Positions 1-9,402 of a stretch of 46,268 nt of DNA are shown one piece after another; position 1 is the stretch's first letter, and every line of letters begins with the position of its first letter. The stretch is from positions 1 to 46,268 of the forward strand of contig JACRKW010000129.1 in the NCBI GenBank assembly GCA_016215215.1, given 5' to 3'. Source of the DNA: Acidobacteriota bacterium. GTDB lineage: Bacteria; Acidobacteriota; Terriglobia; Bryobacterales; Bryobacteraceae. The notes under the pieces were generated by a model. The model did no database searches and was not told where the DNA came from. It saw only the letters and a list, made by a program, of their open reading frames with translations. The position numbers were made by a program, and so were the translations under genes.

Positions 1-1050
1 ACCGTTCTTCTCCTCCACGACCACACGGAATCCACCGGCGCTGTCGCTTCCGGGGTTCTCCAAACGCAAGGGCAAGTAGCCTTTCAATCCGCGTTCGATG
101 AACGAGGTCTCGTACCTGTGCCGCCGGCTGTTCCACACAAAGACACGGAGCGAATCGAAATGCCAGTTCACGTCGCCGCGGGAGAGCGTCGCCCAGAGCC
201 AGCTCAGCTTGGTCTCACCGCGGTCTTTCACCGAGCCGATGCTGAAGTAGGCCACGATGCGCGCGCGTTCGGCGTACTGGGCCACTTCATCGGGGATGGC
301 CATCAGCAGCATGCGCGACAGCACCCAGCCCGCCTGCCCCCCCTGAGCCCGCACCAGAGTCCATTCGTCCATCGGCGCAGATGATGGAGCCGGCCTCGCT
401 GATCCGGTCTTCGCCGGGCTCTTCTCGGGCATGGGCGGTACGCCGTCGGGCCACCCTGACATCTCCAACCAGCCGGCCGGAACGCCCGGAGGGCGGCCGG
501 CTGGGGGTGGAGGATCAGCCGGCGCTGACTTCTTCCGTCGCACCTTCTTGGCGGGCTGGTCAAACGGTCCTGCTTCGATCAAGTCCGGCGGCTCGAATGG
601 CACCCTGGGGGCACGCTCGTGGGCGATCACATCCACCTGCTGAGCCGGCGTGATGTGCAGGAAGCTGGGGGACTGGCGGTTCGGCGCCGTGTGCACGTTC
701 AAGGTCTCAAAGACCGTTGCGCGGCCCTGGGACGGGGCCTTGGAGGCTCGCTCTCCCAGACGGCGCAACTCCTTCATGTTTGCGGTCGATAACAGTTGCC
801 GGCCGTCCACCCAGCCTTCCTCGCCTGACTTCGTCCTGACCTTCAGAAACCGGCGTCGTTTGCCGATGATCTCCAGACGTTCGCCGTGCTTCACGGTGGC
901 CGCAAGTTCCGCGCGGGCAGTCAGCTCTTCGCGCACCTGCAGCGTGGTGGGTCCCACAAAAGCCTCTCCAATGACGGGGTCCTGCTGCGGGCTGCTGCCG
1001 CAGCCGGCCAGCCCAATACAGAGAATTGCGAACGAAATCCGCCAGTTCAT
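1..1050 (-). CDS. SH3-domain-containing lipoprotein, partial (C-terminus beyond left edge)
   Basis: Manual minus-strand translation from ATG at 1050: MNWRISFAILCIGLAGCGSSPQQDP...(lipobox LAGC)...VKHGERLEIIGKRRRFLKVRTKSGEEGWVDGRQL (SH3-like). Open to position 1, so absent from the ORF track. Confidence 0.8.
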   Translation of the reverse strand, partial: MNWRISFAILCIGLAGCGSSPQQDPVIGEAFVGPTTLQVREELTARAELAATVKHGERLEIIGKRRRFLKVRTKSGEEGWVDGRQLLSTANMKELRRLGERASKAPSQGRATVFETLNVHTAPNRQSPSFLHITPAQQVDVIAHERAPRVPFEPPDLIEAGPFDQPAKKVRRKKSAPADPPPPAGRPPGVPAGWLEMSGWPDGVPPMPEKSPAKTGSARPAPSSAPMDEWTLVRAQGGQAGWVLSRMLLMAIPDEVAQYAERARIVAYFSIGSVKDRGETKLSWLWATLSRGDVNWHFDSLRVFVWNSRRHRYETSFIERGLKGYLPLRLENPGSDSAGGFRVVVEEKNG

Positions 1051-1075
1051 ATCGCAGTTTGGAGGCGAGGAAACC

Positions 1076-1897
1076 TCAGGATAGCAAGCCCCGTCCCGGA
1101 CCGGAGCGCAAAACGCGAGTCGGCGATTCCGGCTCCACCGTGAAGCCCTCAGCGGCCGCTTCCGCCAGCCAGCAGTCGCCTGCGCGGTAGGGCTGCCCGG
1201 CGATGCGGCCCGAGCCCTCCAGTACCACCAGCAACTTGAATTCGTCCCCGGCTGCCGGGTGCCGGTAGACGCTGTCCAGCGTGGCGATCTCCGTCACGAA
1301 GTAGGCGCAAGCGGCTACTTCGGTCCACGGTGCGGAGGTCACTCGCGGCGCCGGCTGCGGCTCTCCCGGCGTCAAGCGCGAAACCGCGAGGCCGTTCTCC
1401 AGATGAAGCTCTCTGCCCCTTCCGTAATCGAAGAGCCGGTAGGTGGTGTCTGAGTTCTGCTGGATTTCGCAGATCGTCAAACCGGCGCCGATTGCGTGCA
1501 CCGTACCTGCAGGCACCAGAAAAGTGTCGCCGGCATGGGCGGGGATCCAATCCAGAAGATCCAGGATGGCGCCGCTCAGAGCGGCGGCGCGCGCCTGCTC
1601 AGCGCTGATCGCGCTCCGGAACCCGAGCGCCAGCGTGGCTCCGGGTTCGGCGCATATTACGTACCACATCTCGGTCTTGCCGTTTTCCAGCCCGAGCTCG
1701 CGTGCCTGCGCGTCGTTCGGGTGGACCTGGACCGACAGCCGCTCGCTGGTAAAGATGAGTTTGGTCAGCAGCGGCAGCGGCGGCTCGATTTGGAACCGCA
1801 CTTCTCCCGTCCTGGCGGCTGGTGGAGGAAACCAAGGCCCAAGGTTGTCTACCCCCCAGGGCCTCTCCATGAACGCGGGCGGAATGCGCCGGATCAT
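1076..1897 (-). CDS. manA: Class I mannose-6-phosphate isomerase
   Basis: 273 aa; motifs KLIFTSERLSVQVHPND, GKTEMWYVICAEPGA, VPAGTVHAIGAGLTICEIQQNSDTTYRLFDYGR. Confidence 0.88.
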   Translation of the reverse strand: MIRRIPPAFMERPWGVDNLGPWFPPPAARTGEVRFQIEPPLPLLTKLIFTSERLSVQVHPNDAQARELGLENGKTEMWYVICAEPGATLALGFRSAISAEQARAAALSGAILDLLDWIPAHAGDTFLVPAGTVHAIGAGLTICEIQQNSDTTYRLFDYGRGRELHLENGLAVSRLTPGEPQPAPRVTSAPWTEVAACAYFVTEIATLDSVYRHPAAGDEFKLLVVLEGSGRIAGQPYRAGDCWLAEAAAEGFTVEPESPTRVLRSGPGRGLLS

Positions 1898-1912
1898 CTT
1901 GTCATTGCGTCT

Positions 1913-3109
1913 TCAGTGCGTGGACAGCTTGCCGATGAACGCCTCGAGCCGGTCCAGACCCTTGGCGATGTTCTCCATCGAAGTAGCGTAGGAGATGCGA
2001 ACGTGCTTCTCCGTGCCGAACGCCTCTCCCGGAACCACGGCCACATGCGATTCGGCCAGCAGTTTTTCGGCAAACTCCATCGGCGTGCGGATGCCTTTCG
2101 GACTAAGCGCGCCTCCGATGTTCGGGTAGGCGTAAAACGCGCCCCGCGGTTCGGCGCAGGTTACGCCCGGGATCGCGCGGAGACGGCCGACTACGTAATC
2201 TCGGCGTTTGCGGTATTCCGCCAGCATCACGTCCACCGAGCTCTGGTCACCCAGCAACGCCTCGATGGCGCCTTTCTGCGCGATGGAGGTCGGGTTGGAA
2301 GTCGAATGCGATTGCAGCTTGATGATCGCGTTGCAGACAGCCGCCGGCGCCAGCGTGAAACCGATACGCCAGCCGGTCATTGCGTAAGTCTTCGACAGAG
2401 AGCCCGCGACGATGACTGACTCTTTCATTCCGTCCAGCGCCGCCACCGAGTACGGCTTGCTGTCGTAGAGGAAGTGGCAGTAGCACTCGTCGGTCATCAG
2501 CCAAATGCCCCGTTTCCTGGCCAGGTGCGCGATCTTCTCGAACTCCTCGCGTTCCACCAGCGCGCCGGAGGGGTTGCAGGGCGAATTCACTATGATCAGC
2601 CGCGTCTTCGGCGTCAGGTGCCGTTCCACTTGCGCCGCGGTCAGGGCGAAGCCTTCCTGCTCGCTGGTTTCCACCAGTACAGGCTTGGCGCCGGCGAAGC
2701 TGACCACGTCGTAGTAAGTCACCCAGTACGGAACCGGGATGATCACCTCATCGCCGTGGTTCAGCAGAACCTGGGTCGTGTTGAAGATGGCGTGCTTGCC
2801 GCCGACGCTCACCACGCACTCGGGCACGGCGTATGCGGTGCCGAAGTCCAGTTTGTGGCGGTCGCACACGGCCTGCCGCAATTCCTGCACGCCGGCCATC
2901 GCGGTGTAGCGCGTGAAATTCTGATCCAGCGCCGCGACGGTGGCCTGCTTGATGTTGTCCGGCGTGGGAAAATCTGGTTCTCCGACGCCAAAATCGACGA
3001 CGTCCGCGCCGGCCCGGCGGAGCTTTTCGGCTTCGGCCGAGACCCTGGCTGTGGAGGAGACGCTGATCAGTGAGATCCGGTCTGATAGTTGTGGTGCCGC
3101 TTGTTGCAT
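1913..3109 (-). CDS. Pyridoxal phosphate-dependent aspartate aminotransferase (class I)
   Basis: 398 aa; GVGEPDFPTP, NSPCNPSGA, GSLSKTYAMTGWRIGF (PLP lysine), EPRGAFYAYPNI. Confidence 0.92.
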   Translation of the reverse strand: MQQAAPQLSDRISLISVSSTARVSAEAEKLRRAGADVVDFGVGEPDFPTPDNIKQATVAALDQNFTRYTAMAGVQELRQAVCDRHKLDFGTAYAVPECVVSVGGKHAIFNTTQVLLNHGDEVIIPVPYWVTYYDVVSFAGAKPVLVETSEQEGFALTAAQVERHLTPKTRLIIVNSPCNPSGALVEREEFEKIAHLARKRGIWLMTDECYCHFLYDSKPYSVAALDGMKESVIVAGSLSKTYAMTGWRIGFTLAPAAVCNAIIKLQSHSTSNPTSIAQKGAIEALLGDQSSVDVMLAEYRKRRDYVVGRLRAIPGVTCAEPRGAFYAYPNIGGALSPKGIRTPMEFAEKLLAESHVAVVPGEAFGTEKHVRISYATSMENIAKGLDRLEAFIGKLSTH

Positions 3110-3141
3110 TCTTCTTTAGCTGCTCTGACGTGTGAGTAAGC

Positions 3142-3645
3142 TTATCCTACGCCCGGGAACCGCTGCTTGAGCCTCGCTTCCACCGAAGGTGGAACCAGGC
3201 CGCTGATATTGCCGCCCAGTCCGATCACCTCCTTCACCAGTTTGGAGCTGAGGAAGGAATAAGCCTCTCCTGCCATCATAAACATAGTCTCGATCTCCGG
3301 CGCCAGCCGCCGGTTCATCAGCGCCATCTGCAACTCGTACTCGTAGTCTGAAATCGCCCTGATTCCCCTCAGCAACAACTGCGCCTTCTTGTGCCGGGCA
3401 TAGTCCACCAGCAAACCGTCGAATGAGTCGATCTCTACGTTCGGGAACGGCTGCAGGACCTCGCGCAGCATCTCCACGCGCTCCTCCAGCGAGAAGAGCG
3501 GGTTCTTGTGCGCATTGCGCAGAACCGCCACTACAAGCCGGTCCACAAGCGGCGCGCAACGTTCCACCAGGTCCAGGTGGCCGTTGGTGATCGGATCGAA
3601 CGAACCCGGATAGACGGCGACAAGATGGTTGCTGGTCTCCGACAA
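3142..3645 (-). CDS. coaD: Phosphopantetheine adenylyltransferase
   Basis: 167 aa; AVYPGSFDPITNGHLDLVERC, RGIRAISDYEYELQMALMNRRLAPEIETMFM, SFLSSKLVKEV. Confidence 0.95.
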   Translation of the reverse strand: MSETSNHLVAVYPGSFDPITNGHLDLVERCAPLVDRLVVAVLRNAHKNPLFSLEERVEMLREVLQPFPNVEIDSFDGLLVDYARHKKAQLLLRGIRAISDYEYELQMALMNRRLAPEIETMFMMAGEAYSFLSSKLVKEVIGLGGNISGLVPPSVEARLKQRFPGVG

Positions 3646-3740
3646 TTCTGAAGTCTCCAGTGGTGTGGCGGTGCTCTGGCCTATTGTAACCCCTCACTGC
3701 GCCGTTCCAGCCCACCCTTCCAACAGGCACAATAGTCTCC

Positions 3741-5681
3741 ATGCCCGGCTCCATTCCAAACGCGGTTCTCGACTCCGGCGATCCTTCCCTGTTCGATGTC
3801 CGCAGCAAGGCCCGCGGTCCCGCCGGAGCCCTCCCCTTCACCGAAGAGATGCTCCGCGATGCTGCCTCCGGCGACCTCTTCGGCTGGACCATGAACGCCG
3901 GCATGGGGTGGGATCCGGCTCTGCTCGGCGGCAGAGAGATCCTGCTTCTTTCCACCCACGGCGGCGTGCGTGCTCCCGACGGCACGCCCATCGCTCTCGG
4001 TTACCACAGCGGCCATTGGGAGGTGAACCTGCTGGTGGAAGCCGCCGCCCGGGAGTTGAAGGAACAGGGCGCTGTCCCCTTTGCCGGTTTCTGTTCCGAT
4101 CCCTGCGACGGCCGATCGCAGGGCACCACGGCCATGTTCGACTCGCTGCCCTACCGCAACGATGCCGCCGTGATCTTCCGCCGCCTGATTCGTTCGATGC
4201 CGCGCCGAAGTGGCGTGCTCGGCGTCGCCACCTGCGACAAAGGCCTGCCTGCCATGATGATGGCCCTGGCCGCCCAGCAGAACCTCGCTTGCGTCATGAT
4301 CCCCGGAGGCGTCACGCTGCTGCCCGAGGAGGGGGAGGACACCGCCAAGATCCAGAGCATCGGCGCCCGCTTCGCTCACGGAGAAATCACCCGTGGCTAT
4401 GCCGCCGAAATGGGCTGCCGCTCCTGTGCTTCTCCAGGCGGGGGTTGCCAGTTTCTGGGCACCGCCGCCACAGCGCAGGTGGTCGGCGAAGCGCTCGGCA
4501 TGACGCTTCCGCACGCCGCCTTGGCCCCATCCGGCCACCCCGTCTGGCTCGACATGGCTCGCCGCTCGGCCCGGGCCATCCTCGCGCTGGAGTCAGCCGG
4601 ACTCGCCATGCGCGACATCCTCACCCCTGACGCCCTGGAAAACGCCATGGTCGTCCACGCCGCGTTCGGCGGCTCCACGAACCTCATCCTGCACCTCGCC
4701 GCGGTTGCCTTCCACGCCGGCCTGCCACGACCCTCCGTCAGCGACTGGGCCCGCGTGAACCGCTCCGTCCCCCGCCTGGTCGACGCCCTGCCCAACGGCC
4801 CGCGCATGTTCGCCACCGTCCAGGTCTTCATGGCCGGCGGAGTTCCCGAGGTGATGCTCCACCTGCGCCGCGCAGGACTGCTCCATGCCGGCGTCCGCAC
4901 CGCCTCCGGACTGACCCTCGATCAGACTCTCGACTGGTGGGAGCAGAGCGATCGGCGCGCGAGCTTGAGGCGGACTCTGTTCGACAATGACGCCATCGAC
5001 CCCGCTGATGTCATCATGTCCCCCGATGAAGCCCGCTCTCGCGGCATCACCTCCACCGTCTGCTTCCCTACCGGCAACATCGCCCCGGAGGGCTCCGTCA
5101 TCAAGAGCACGTCGATTGATCCCTCCGTCGTGGACGGCGATGGCATTTACCGGCTCCGCGGTCCGGCGCGCGTCTTTCTCACCGAACCGGACGCGATTGC
5201 CGCCATCAAGCTAGGAGAAATCAACGAGGGTGATATCCTCGTGCTCGCCTGCCGGGGGCCGCTCGGCTCCGGCATGGAAGAGACCTACCAGCTCACCAGC
5301 GCCCTGAAATACCTGCCCTTTGGCAAGCACGTCGCGTTGATCACCGACGCCCGCTTCTCCGGCGTCTCCACCGGCGCTTGCATCGGCCATGTCTCGCCGG
5401 AGGCCCTGGCCGGAGGCCCTATCGGCAAGCTGCACGACGGCGACATCATCGAAATCGTCATCGATCGCAACCGCCTGGAGGGTTCCGTCAATGTCATCGG
5501 CGTCGACCTGGGAGCCCGCCCGCTCCGCGGCGACTTGGCGCCCGACAAGGACCTTCCCGCCGACACCCGCCTGTGGGCCGAGCTCCAGGATGTGTCAGGC
5601 GGCCCCTGGGGCGGCGCCGTCTATGACGTTGAGCGCATTCTGGAGGTCCTCGCCGCCGGCAAGAAGGCCTTGTTCCCATAG
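3741..5681 (+). CDS. IlvD/Edd superfamily dehydratase, YjhG/YagF type (likely D-xylonate dehydratase)
   Basis: 646 aa; [68 protein letters not shown]; length and motifs resemble YjhG/YagF more than IlvD. Confidence 0.82.
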   Translation: MPGSIPNAVLDSGDPSLFDVRSKARGPAGALPFTEEMLRDAASGDLFGWTMNAGMGWDPALLGGREILLLSTHGGVRAPDGTPIALGYHSGHWEVNLLVEAAARELKEQGAVPFAGFCSDPCDGRSQGTTAMFDSLPYRNDAAVIFRRLIRSMPRRSGVLGVATCDKGLPAMMMALAAQQNLACVMIPGGVTLLPEEGEDTAKIQSIGARFAHGEITRGYAAEMGCRSCASPGGGCQFLGTAATAQVVGEALGMTLPHAALAPSGHPVWLDMARRSARAILALESAGLAMRDILTPDALENAMVVHAAFGGSTNLILHLAAVAFHAGLPRPSVSDWARVNRSVPRLVDALPNGPRMFATVQVFMAGGVPEVMLHLRRAGLLHAGVRTASGLTLDQTLDWWEQSDRRASLRRTLFDNDAIDPADVIMSPDEARSRGITSTVCFPTGNIAPEGSVIKSTSIDPSVVDGDGIYRLRGPARVFLTEPDAIAAIKLGEINEGDILVLACRGPLGSGMEETYQLTSALKYLPFGKHVALITDARFSGVSTGACIGHVSPEALAGGPIGKLHDGDIIEIVIDRNRLEGSVNVIGVDLGARPLRGDLAPDKDLPADTRLWAELQDVSGGPWGGAVYDVERILEVLAAGKKALFP

Positions 5682-5745
5682 GCAAAGCCTCTCGGCCTTT
5701 CGCCCGCCCCGCGCTATCCTGGTGTCGCGTCTGGAAGGAAATCAT

Positions 5746-7842
5746 ATGCAGTTATCCAATTTCATCAGGTGGTTTGCCTGCGCTGTGCTGGCGACTCCCA
5801 CGCTCTTCGCCGGGGAAGGGAAGTGGACCCCGCAGCAGGTGCTCCAGCTCGATCCCCTCATGCTCCGCAAGCAGGGTCTGGAACTGCCCGTTTCGCGTCT
5901 CTGGGACCCCAAGCGAGGCTCCGGTCTTCTCGCCGCCACCGTCAACATCGGCGGCTGCTCTGGGGGCTTCGTCTCATCCGCCGGACTCATTCTGACGAAC
6001 CATCACTGCCTTTTCGGTGTTGTCCAGGAGCACAGCCGGCCGGACCGCGACCTCATCACCAACGGCTTTGTCGCCCGGGCCCTTGAGGAAGAGCTTCCGG
6101 GCAAGACCACTCGCGTTACAGTACCCAGAAAGTTCACCGACGTCACCGCGGAGGTCACCGCCGCCGCGCCCGCCGGCGCAAGTGACCTCGAGCGATCCAA
6201 GGTGATCGACGCGAAGCAGAAATCGCTCGTCGCCGCCTGCGAATCCGTTGCAGGATCTCGCTGCCGGGTTGCCGTCTTCGACGGCGGCCTGCAGTACGTC
6301 CTTATCGAGAGCCTCGAATTGAGCGATGTTCGCCTGGTCTACGCCCCTCCGCGAGCCATCGGCGAGTTCGGCGGCGAGGTGGACAACTGGATGTGGCCCC
6401 GCCACACCGGCGACTTCGCCATGGCCCGCGCCTACAAAGACGGCAAGCCCTACGCACCAGAGTTCTACTTCCCCATCGCCAGGAACGGCGTGAAGCCAGG
6501 CGACTTCGTTATGGTCCTCGGCTACCCGGGACGGACCGTCCGCTCGCTCACCGCCTCGGAGATGGCGTACCAGCGGGACTTCTATTACGCCCTCCGCGAG
6601 CAACTCTACGGCGAGTGGATCCGGGCACTGGAGGATTCGACCAAGGACAACGCCAGCGCCTCCATCACCGTCGCCGCCACGCTCAAGAGCCTTTCGAATG
6701 TCTACAAGAACGCCCAGGGCCAGTTGGCGGGCCTCGCTCGCGGCCGAATCATCGAAAAGCAACAAGCTCACGAGCAGGCGGTCAGCGCCTGGGCCGCCAC
6801 CCGGCCCGCCTTCTCCAAAGGGCTGGAGGCCAAGCGAGATTTGGACGCCCGCGCCAGCGCCCGGCGTGAGACCGCCACGCGCGACTTTCTGCTGCAGGCG
6901 ATTTCCAACGGATCGCTCGCCCTCAAGCACGCGACACAGATTGTCCGCCTTGCGGCCGAGCGCGAAAAGGCCGACGCGGATCGGGAAACAGACTACATGG
7001 AGCGTGAGATCCCTCGTCTGCGTCTGCGTATGGATCGAGACCAGAAGAGTCTCTTCCCGCCCGCTGACCAGGCAATGTTCGCGGCATGGATCGCCCGCGC
7101 TCTGAAGCTCGGCGCGGGTGAACGCATCGAAGCCGTCGACCGTGTCTTCGGTTCCGGCGAGGCTCTCAAGACCCTCACCTACCTGTACCAGTCCACCAAG
7201 GTCACCAACCTGGCCGAACGGCTGCAGATGTTCGACGAGTCTCTCGCCCAACTCCGCGCCCGCAAGGACCCGCTGCTCGGCTTTGCCTTTCTCCTCGAGC
7301 CCGAACTCCGCGCTTTCCAGGCCGCCGATAAGACCCACGACGGCGCTGTCGCCCGGCTCCGCCCCGAGTGGCGCCGCGCCGTCATCGCCCACGCCGGGAA
7401 GCCCGTCGCGTCCGATGCCAATTCCACCCTTCGTGTTAGCTTTGCCCACGTCAAGGGCTACATGCCTCGCGACGGCGTGACTTACTTGCCACAAACCACT
7501 CTGGCCGGCATGTTGGAGAAACACACCGGCATTGAGCCGTTCGAATTGCCTCGCGCCATCCTGGAAGCGGCAAAGTCCGCGGATGCCGCTAAGGTGCCCC
7601 TCAACTTCCTGGCCGACGCCGACACCACGGGCGGCAATTCCGGCAGCCCCACCGTCAACGGCCGCGGCGAGATGGTCGGTTTGAACTTCGATCGCGTCTG
7701 GGAGAACGTCGCCAACGACTTTGGCTATAACCCCGACGTGGCCCGCAACATCAGTGTCGACATCCGCTTCCTGCTCTGGCTGCTCAAGGATGTGGAGAAG
7801 GCGGACAATCTAGTGCGGGAGCTCCAGCCCGCCGCCAGGTGA
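5746..7842 (+). CDS. S46 family dipeptidyl-peptidase (DPP7/DPP11-like)
   Basis: The track ORF starts at 5389 but overlaps the upstream gene; the ATG at 5746 gives a signal peptide (MQLSNFIRWFACAVLATPTLFAGEGKW). LTNHHC, VDNWMWPRHTGDF and DTTGGNSGSP are S46 hallmarks. Confidence 0.9.
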   Translation: MQLSNFIRWFACAVLATPTLFAGEGKWTPQQVLQLDPLMLRKQGLELPVSRLWDPKRGSGLLAATVNIGGCSGGFVSSAGLILTNHHCLFGVVQEHSRPDRDLITNGFVARALEEELPGKTTRVTVPRKFTDVTAEVTAAAPAGASDLERSKVIDAKQKSLVAACESVAGSRCRVAVFDGGLQYVLIESLELSDVRLVYAPPRAIGEFGGEVDNWMWPRHTGDFAMARAYKDGKPYAPEFYFPIARNGVKPGDFVMVLGYPGRTVRSLTASEMAYQRDFYYALREQLYGEWIRALEDSTKDNASASITVAATLKSLSNVYKNAQGQLAGLARGRIIEKQQAHEQAVSAWAATRPAFSKGLEAKRDLDARASARRETATRDFLLQAISNGSLALKHATQIVRLAAEREKADADRETDYMEREIPRLRLRMDRDQKSLFPPADQAMFAAWIARALKLGAGERIEAVDRVFGSGEALKTLTYLYQSTKVTNLAERLQMFDESLAQLRARKDPLLGFAFLLEPELRAFQAADKTHDGAVARLRPEWRRAVIAHAGKPVASDANSTLRVSFAHVKGYMPRDGVTYLPQTTLAGMLEKHTGIEPFELPRAILEAAKSADAAKVPLNFLADADTTGGNSGSPTVNGRGEMVGLNFDRVWENVANDFGYNPDVARNISVDIRFLLWLLKDVEKADNLVRELQPAAR

Positions 7843-8268
7843 TCAGCGGGCGTAGTGCGGGCGCGCCATCCGGTTCAGCGTGCCCTGCAGTCCCCAGGTG
7901 CCTTCGATCTTCCGGATCGCCTTGTCCAGTTCGTACTGGCACAGCTCCGCTTGGTGATCGCACTTTTCGCCCGTGTAATGCTTCTTCAGCGCCGGCAGAG
8001 CCCGCCGTTCTTCCATCTGTCCCAACGCCCAGACTGCGCGATTCCTCTCTCGCATCGGGCAGTCGCTGCATTCCGCCTGCTTCACCAGGGAGTCCCACCG
8101 CTCACCTCCGTACGCCGCCATCGCGCTCTCCCCAGCCTGCCTTGCGACATGGCGGATCCATCCTTCGAGCGCGAGCATGCCTACAATGGCGACCAAAGCC
8201 GCGCCGAGGACGCAAGCAGCGAACGCCCAAGCCTTGCTCCTCTTCCCGTCTGGCGCGGTGTCAGTCAT
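7843..8268 (-). CDS. Small membrane-anchored HEAT-repeat-like protein
   Basis: 141 aa; one N-terminal TM segment, then RNRAVWALGQMEERRALPALKKHY resembling a HEAT/PBS repeat. Confidence 0.6.
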   Translation of the reverse strand: MTDTAPDGKRSKAWAFAACVLGAALVAIVGMLALEGWIRHVARQAGESAMAAYGGERWDSLVKQAECSDCPMRERNRAVWALGQMEERRALPALKKHYTGEKCDHQAELCQYELDKAIRKIEGTWGLQGTLNRMARPHYAR

Positions 8269-8324
8269 GGGTCTGCGTCTCCAATCCTGACCGGGTACTT
8301 ACGAACGCTGCGTGCCCGGCCGTC

Positions 8325-9302
8325 CTACCCCAGCCATAATGGCCCGCTCGACCGCTCCGCGTGCGGTTTGGCCTTTTGCAATACATCGACGTGCGCCGCG
8401 TCCAGAAACAACTTCAGCCGCGTCGCCCAGCTCTCGTCCAGTTCTTTCAGCTTCTTGTACTCGGCCAGCGCCCCGTCGCGGTCGCCGTTCATCAGCAAGG
8501 CAAAACCCAGGTAGTAATGCGCCGGCGCAAATCCCGGATCCAATTCCACTGCCTTCTTGTAGCAGGAGGTCTTGGCCTTGCCGTGGCCGCTCTTCCCCTC
8601 GGCGAAGGCCAGGTGGTACCACGCACGGCCGTTCTCGGGCTGCGACTCTACTGCCTTGCGGAAGTAGAACAGCGCTCCGTCGAAATCCTCCACCCACAGG
8701 TGCCCCATCCCTCGCTGATACGCCGCCTCCTTCTCGCGGCTGCGGCTGTTGTTCCAATCGGACAGCAAAACGTGGATCGTCCGCGAATTCGATTCGAACC
8801 TGGCTAAGGGCACCGCGAACGCCAGCACCTGCCCGTCGATCTCTCTGGTCGCGTGCCAGCCCGCCAGCATGCCATGTTCATCGTACAGAGGCTCTCCTTG
8901 CTCTTTGGGTCCTCCGCAGTCCAACCGGGAGATGATCCCGAATCCGCCGGCTTCCTTGGTGCTCCGGACTCCCGCCGCGTGTCCTGCTACCCGAACCCGG
9001 TTTCCCATGGAACTGGCCGCATGCGGGCCCGGCGGCGCCTGCGCCCCCACGAAGACTTCCAGCACTCCCGCATCGGCATCCTCGGCCGAGATCCACAGCA
9101 CCGGATGCAGCCTGCCCTCGTCATCGATGATGCTGGCAGATGCCGCGCCGAAGAGCGCCTCCCGCCCTACCAGCGCCAAACCGCCAGTTCGAAGCACTGC
9201 GGGAGCCTGCCGGAGCAGTCCGCCATTCCCGTCGTGTGCCAGCAGGACCGTCTCCGCCCGCAACGCCAGTCCAAACAACAAGAGTGCGCAAACCCGTATC
9301 AT
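8325..9302 (-). CDS. Secreted TPR-repeat protein with N-terminal beta-rich domain
   Basis: Start taken at MIRVCALLLFGLALRAE (signal peptide, position 9302); C-terminal TPRs AAYQRGMGHLWVEDFDGALFYFRKAVESQPENGRAWYHLAFAEGK and KKAVELDPGFAPAHYYLGFALLMNGDRDGALAEYKKLKEL. Confidence 0.72.
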   Translation of the reverse strand: MIRVCALLLFGLALRAETVLLAHDGNGGLLRQAPAVLRTGGLALVGREALFGAASASIIDDEGRLHPVLWISAEDADAGVLEVFVGAQAPPGPHAASSMGNRVRVAGHAAGVRSTKEAGGFGIISRLDCGGPKEQGEPLYDEHGMLAGWHATREIDGQVLAFAVPLARFESNSRTIHVLLSDWNNSRSREKEAAYQRGMGHLWVEDFDGALFYFRKAVESQPENGRAWYHLAFAEGKSGHGKAKTSCYKKAVELDPGFAPAHYYLGFALLMNGDRDGALAEYKKLKELDESWATRLKLFLDAAHVDVLQKAKPHAERSSGPLWLG

Positions 9303-9402
9303 CGCGCTTTGAGACGCGCCTGCCGCACGGCGCGTTGCACCCATTTTGTACGATGGTAGTTACTCCCGCAACCGAACCCGTCCTCAAGGGAAGTCGCACA
9401 CA

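Noticed and set aside
5974-7524. 516-aa minus-strand ORF
   Set aside because: Antisense to the well-supported S46 peptidase; composition looks like mirror-frame translation of high-GC coding DNA with no recognisable motifs.
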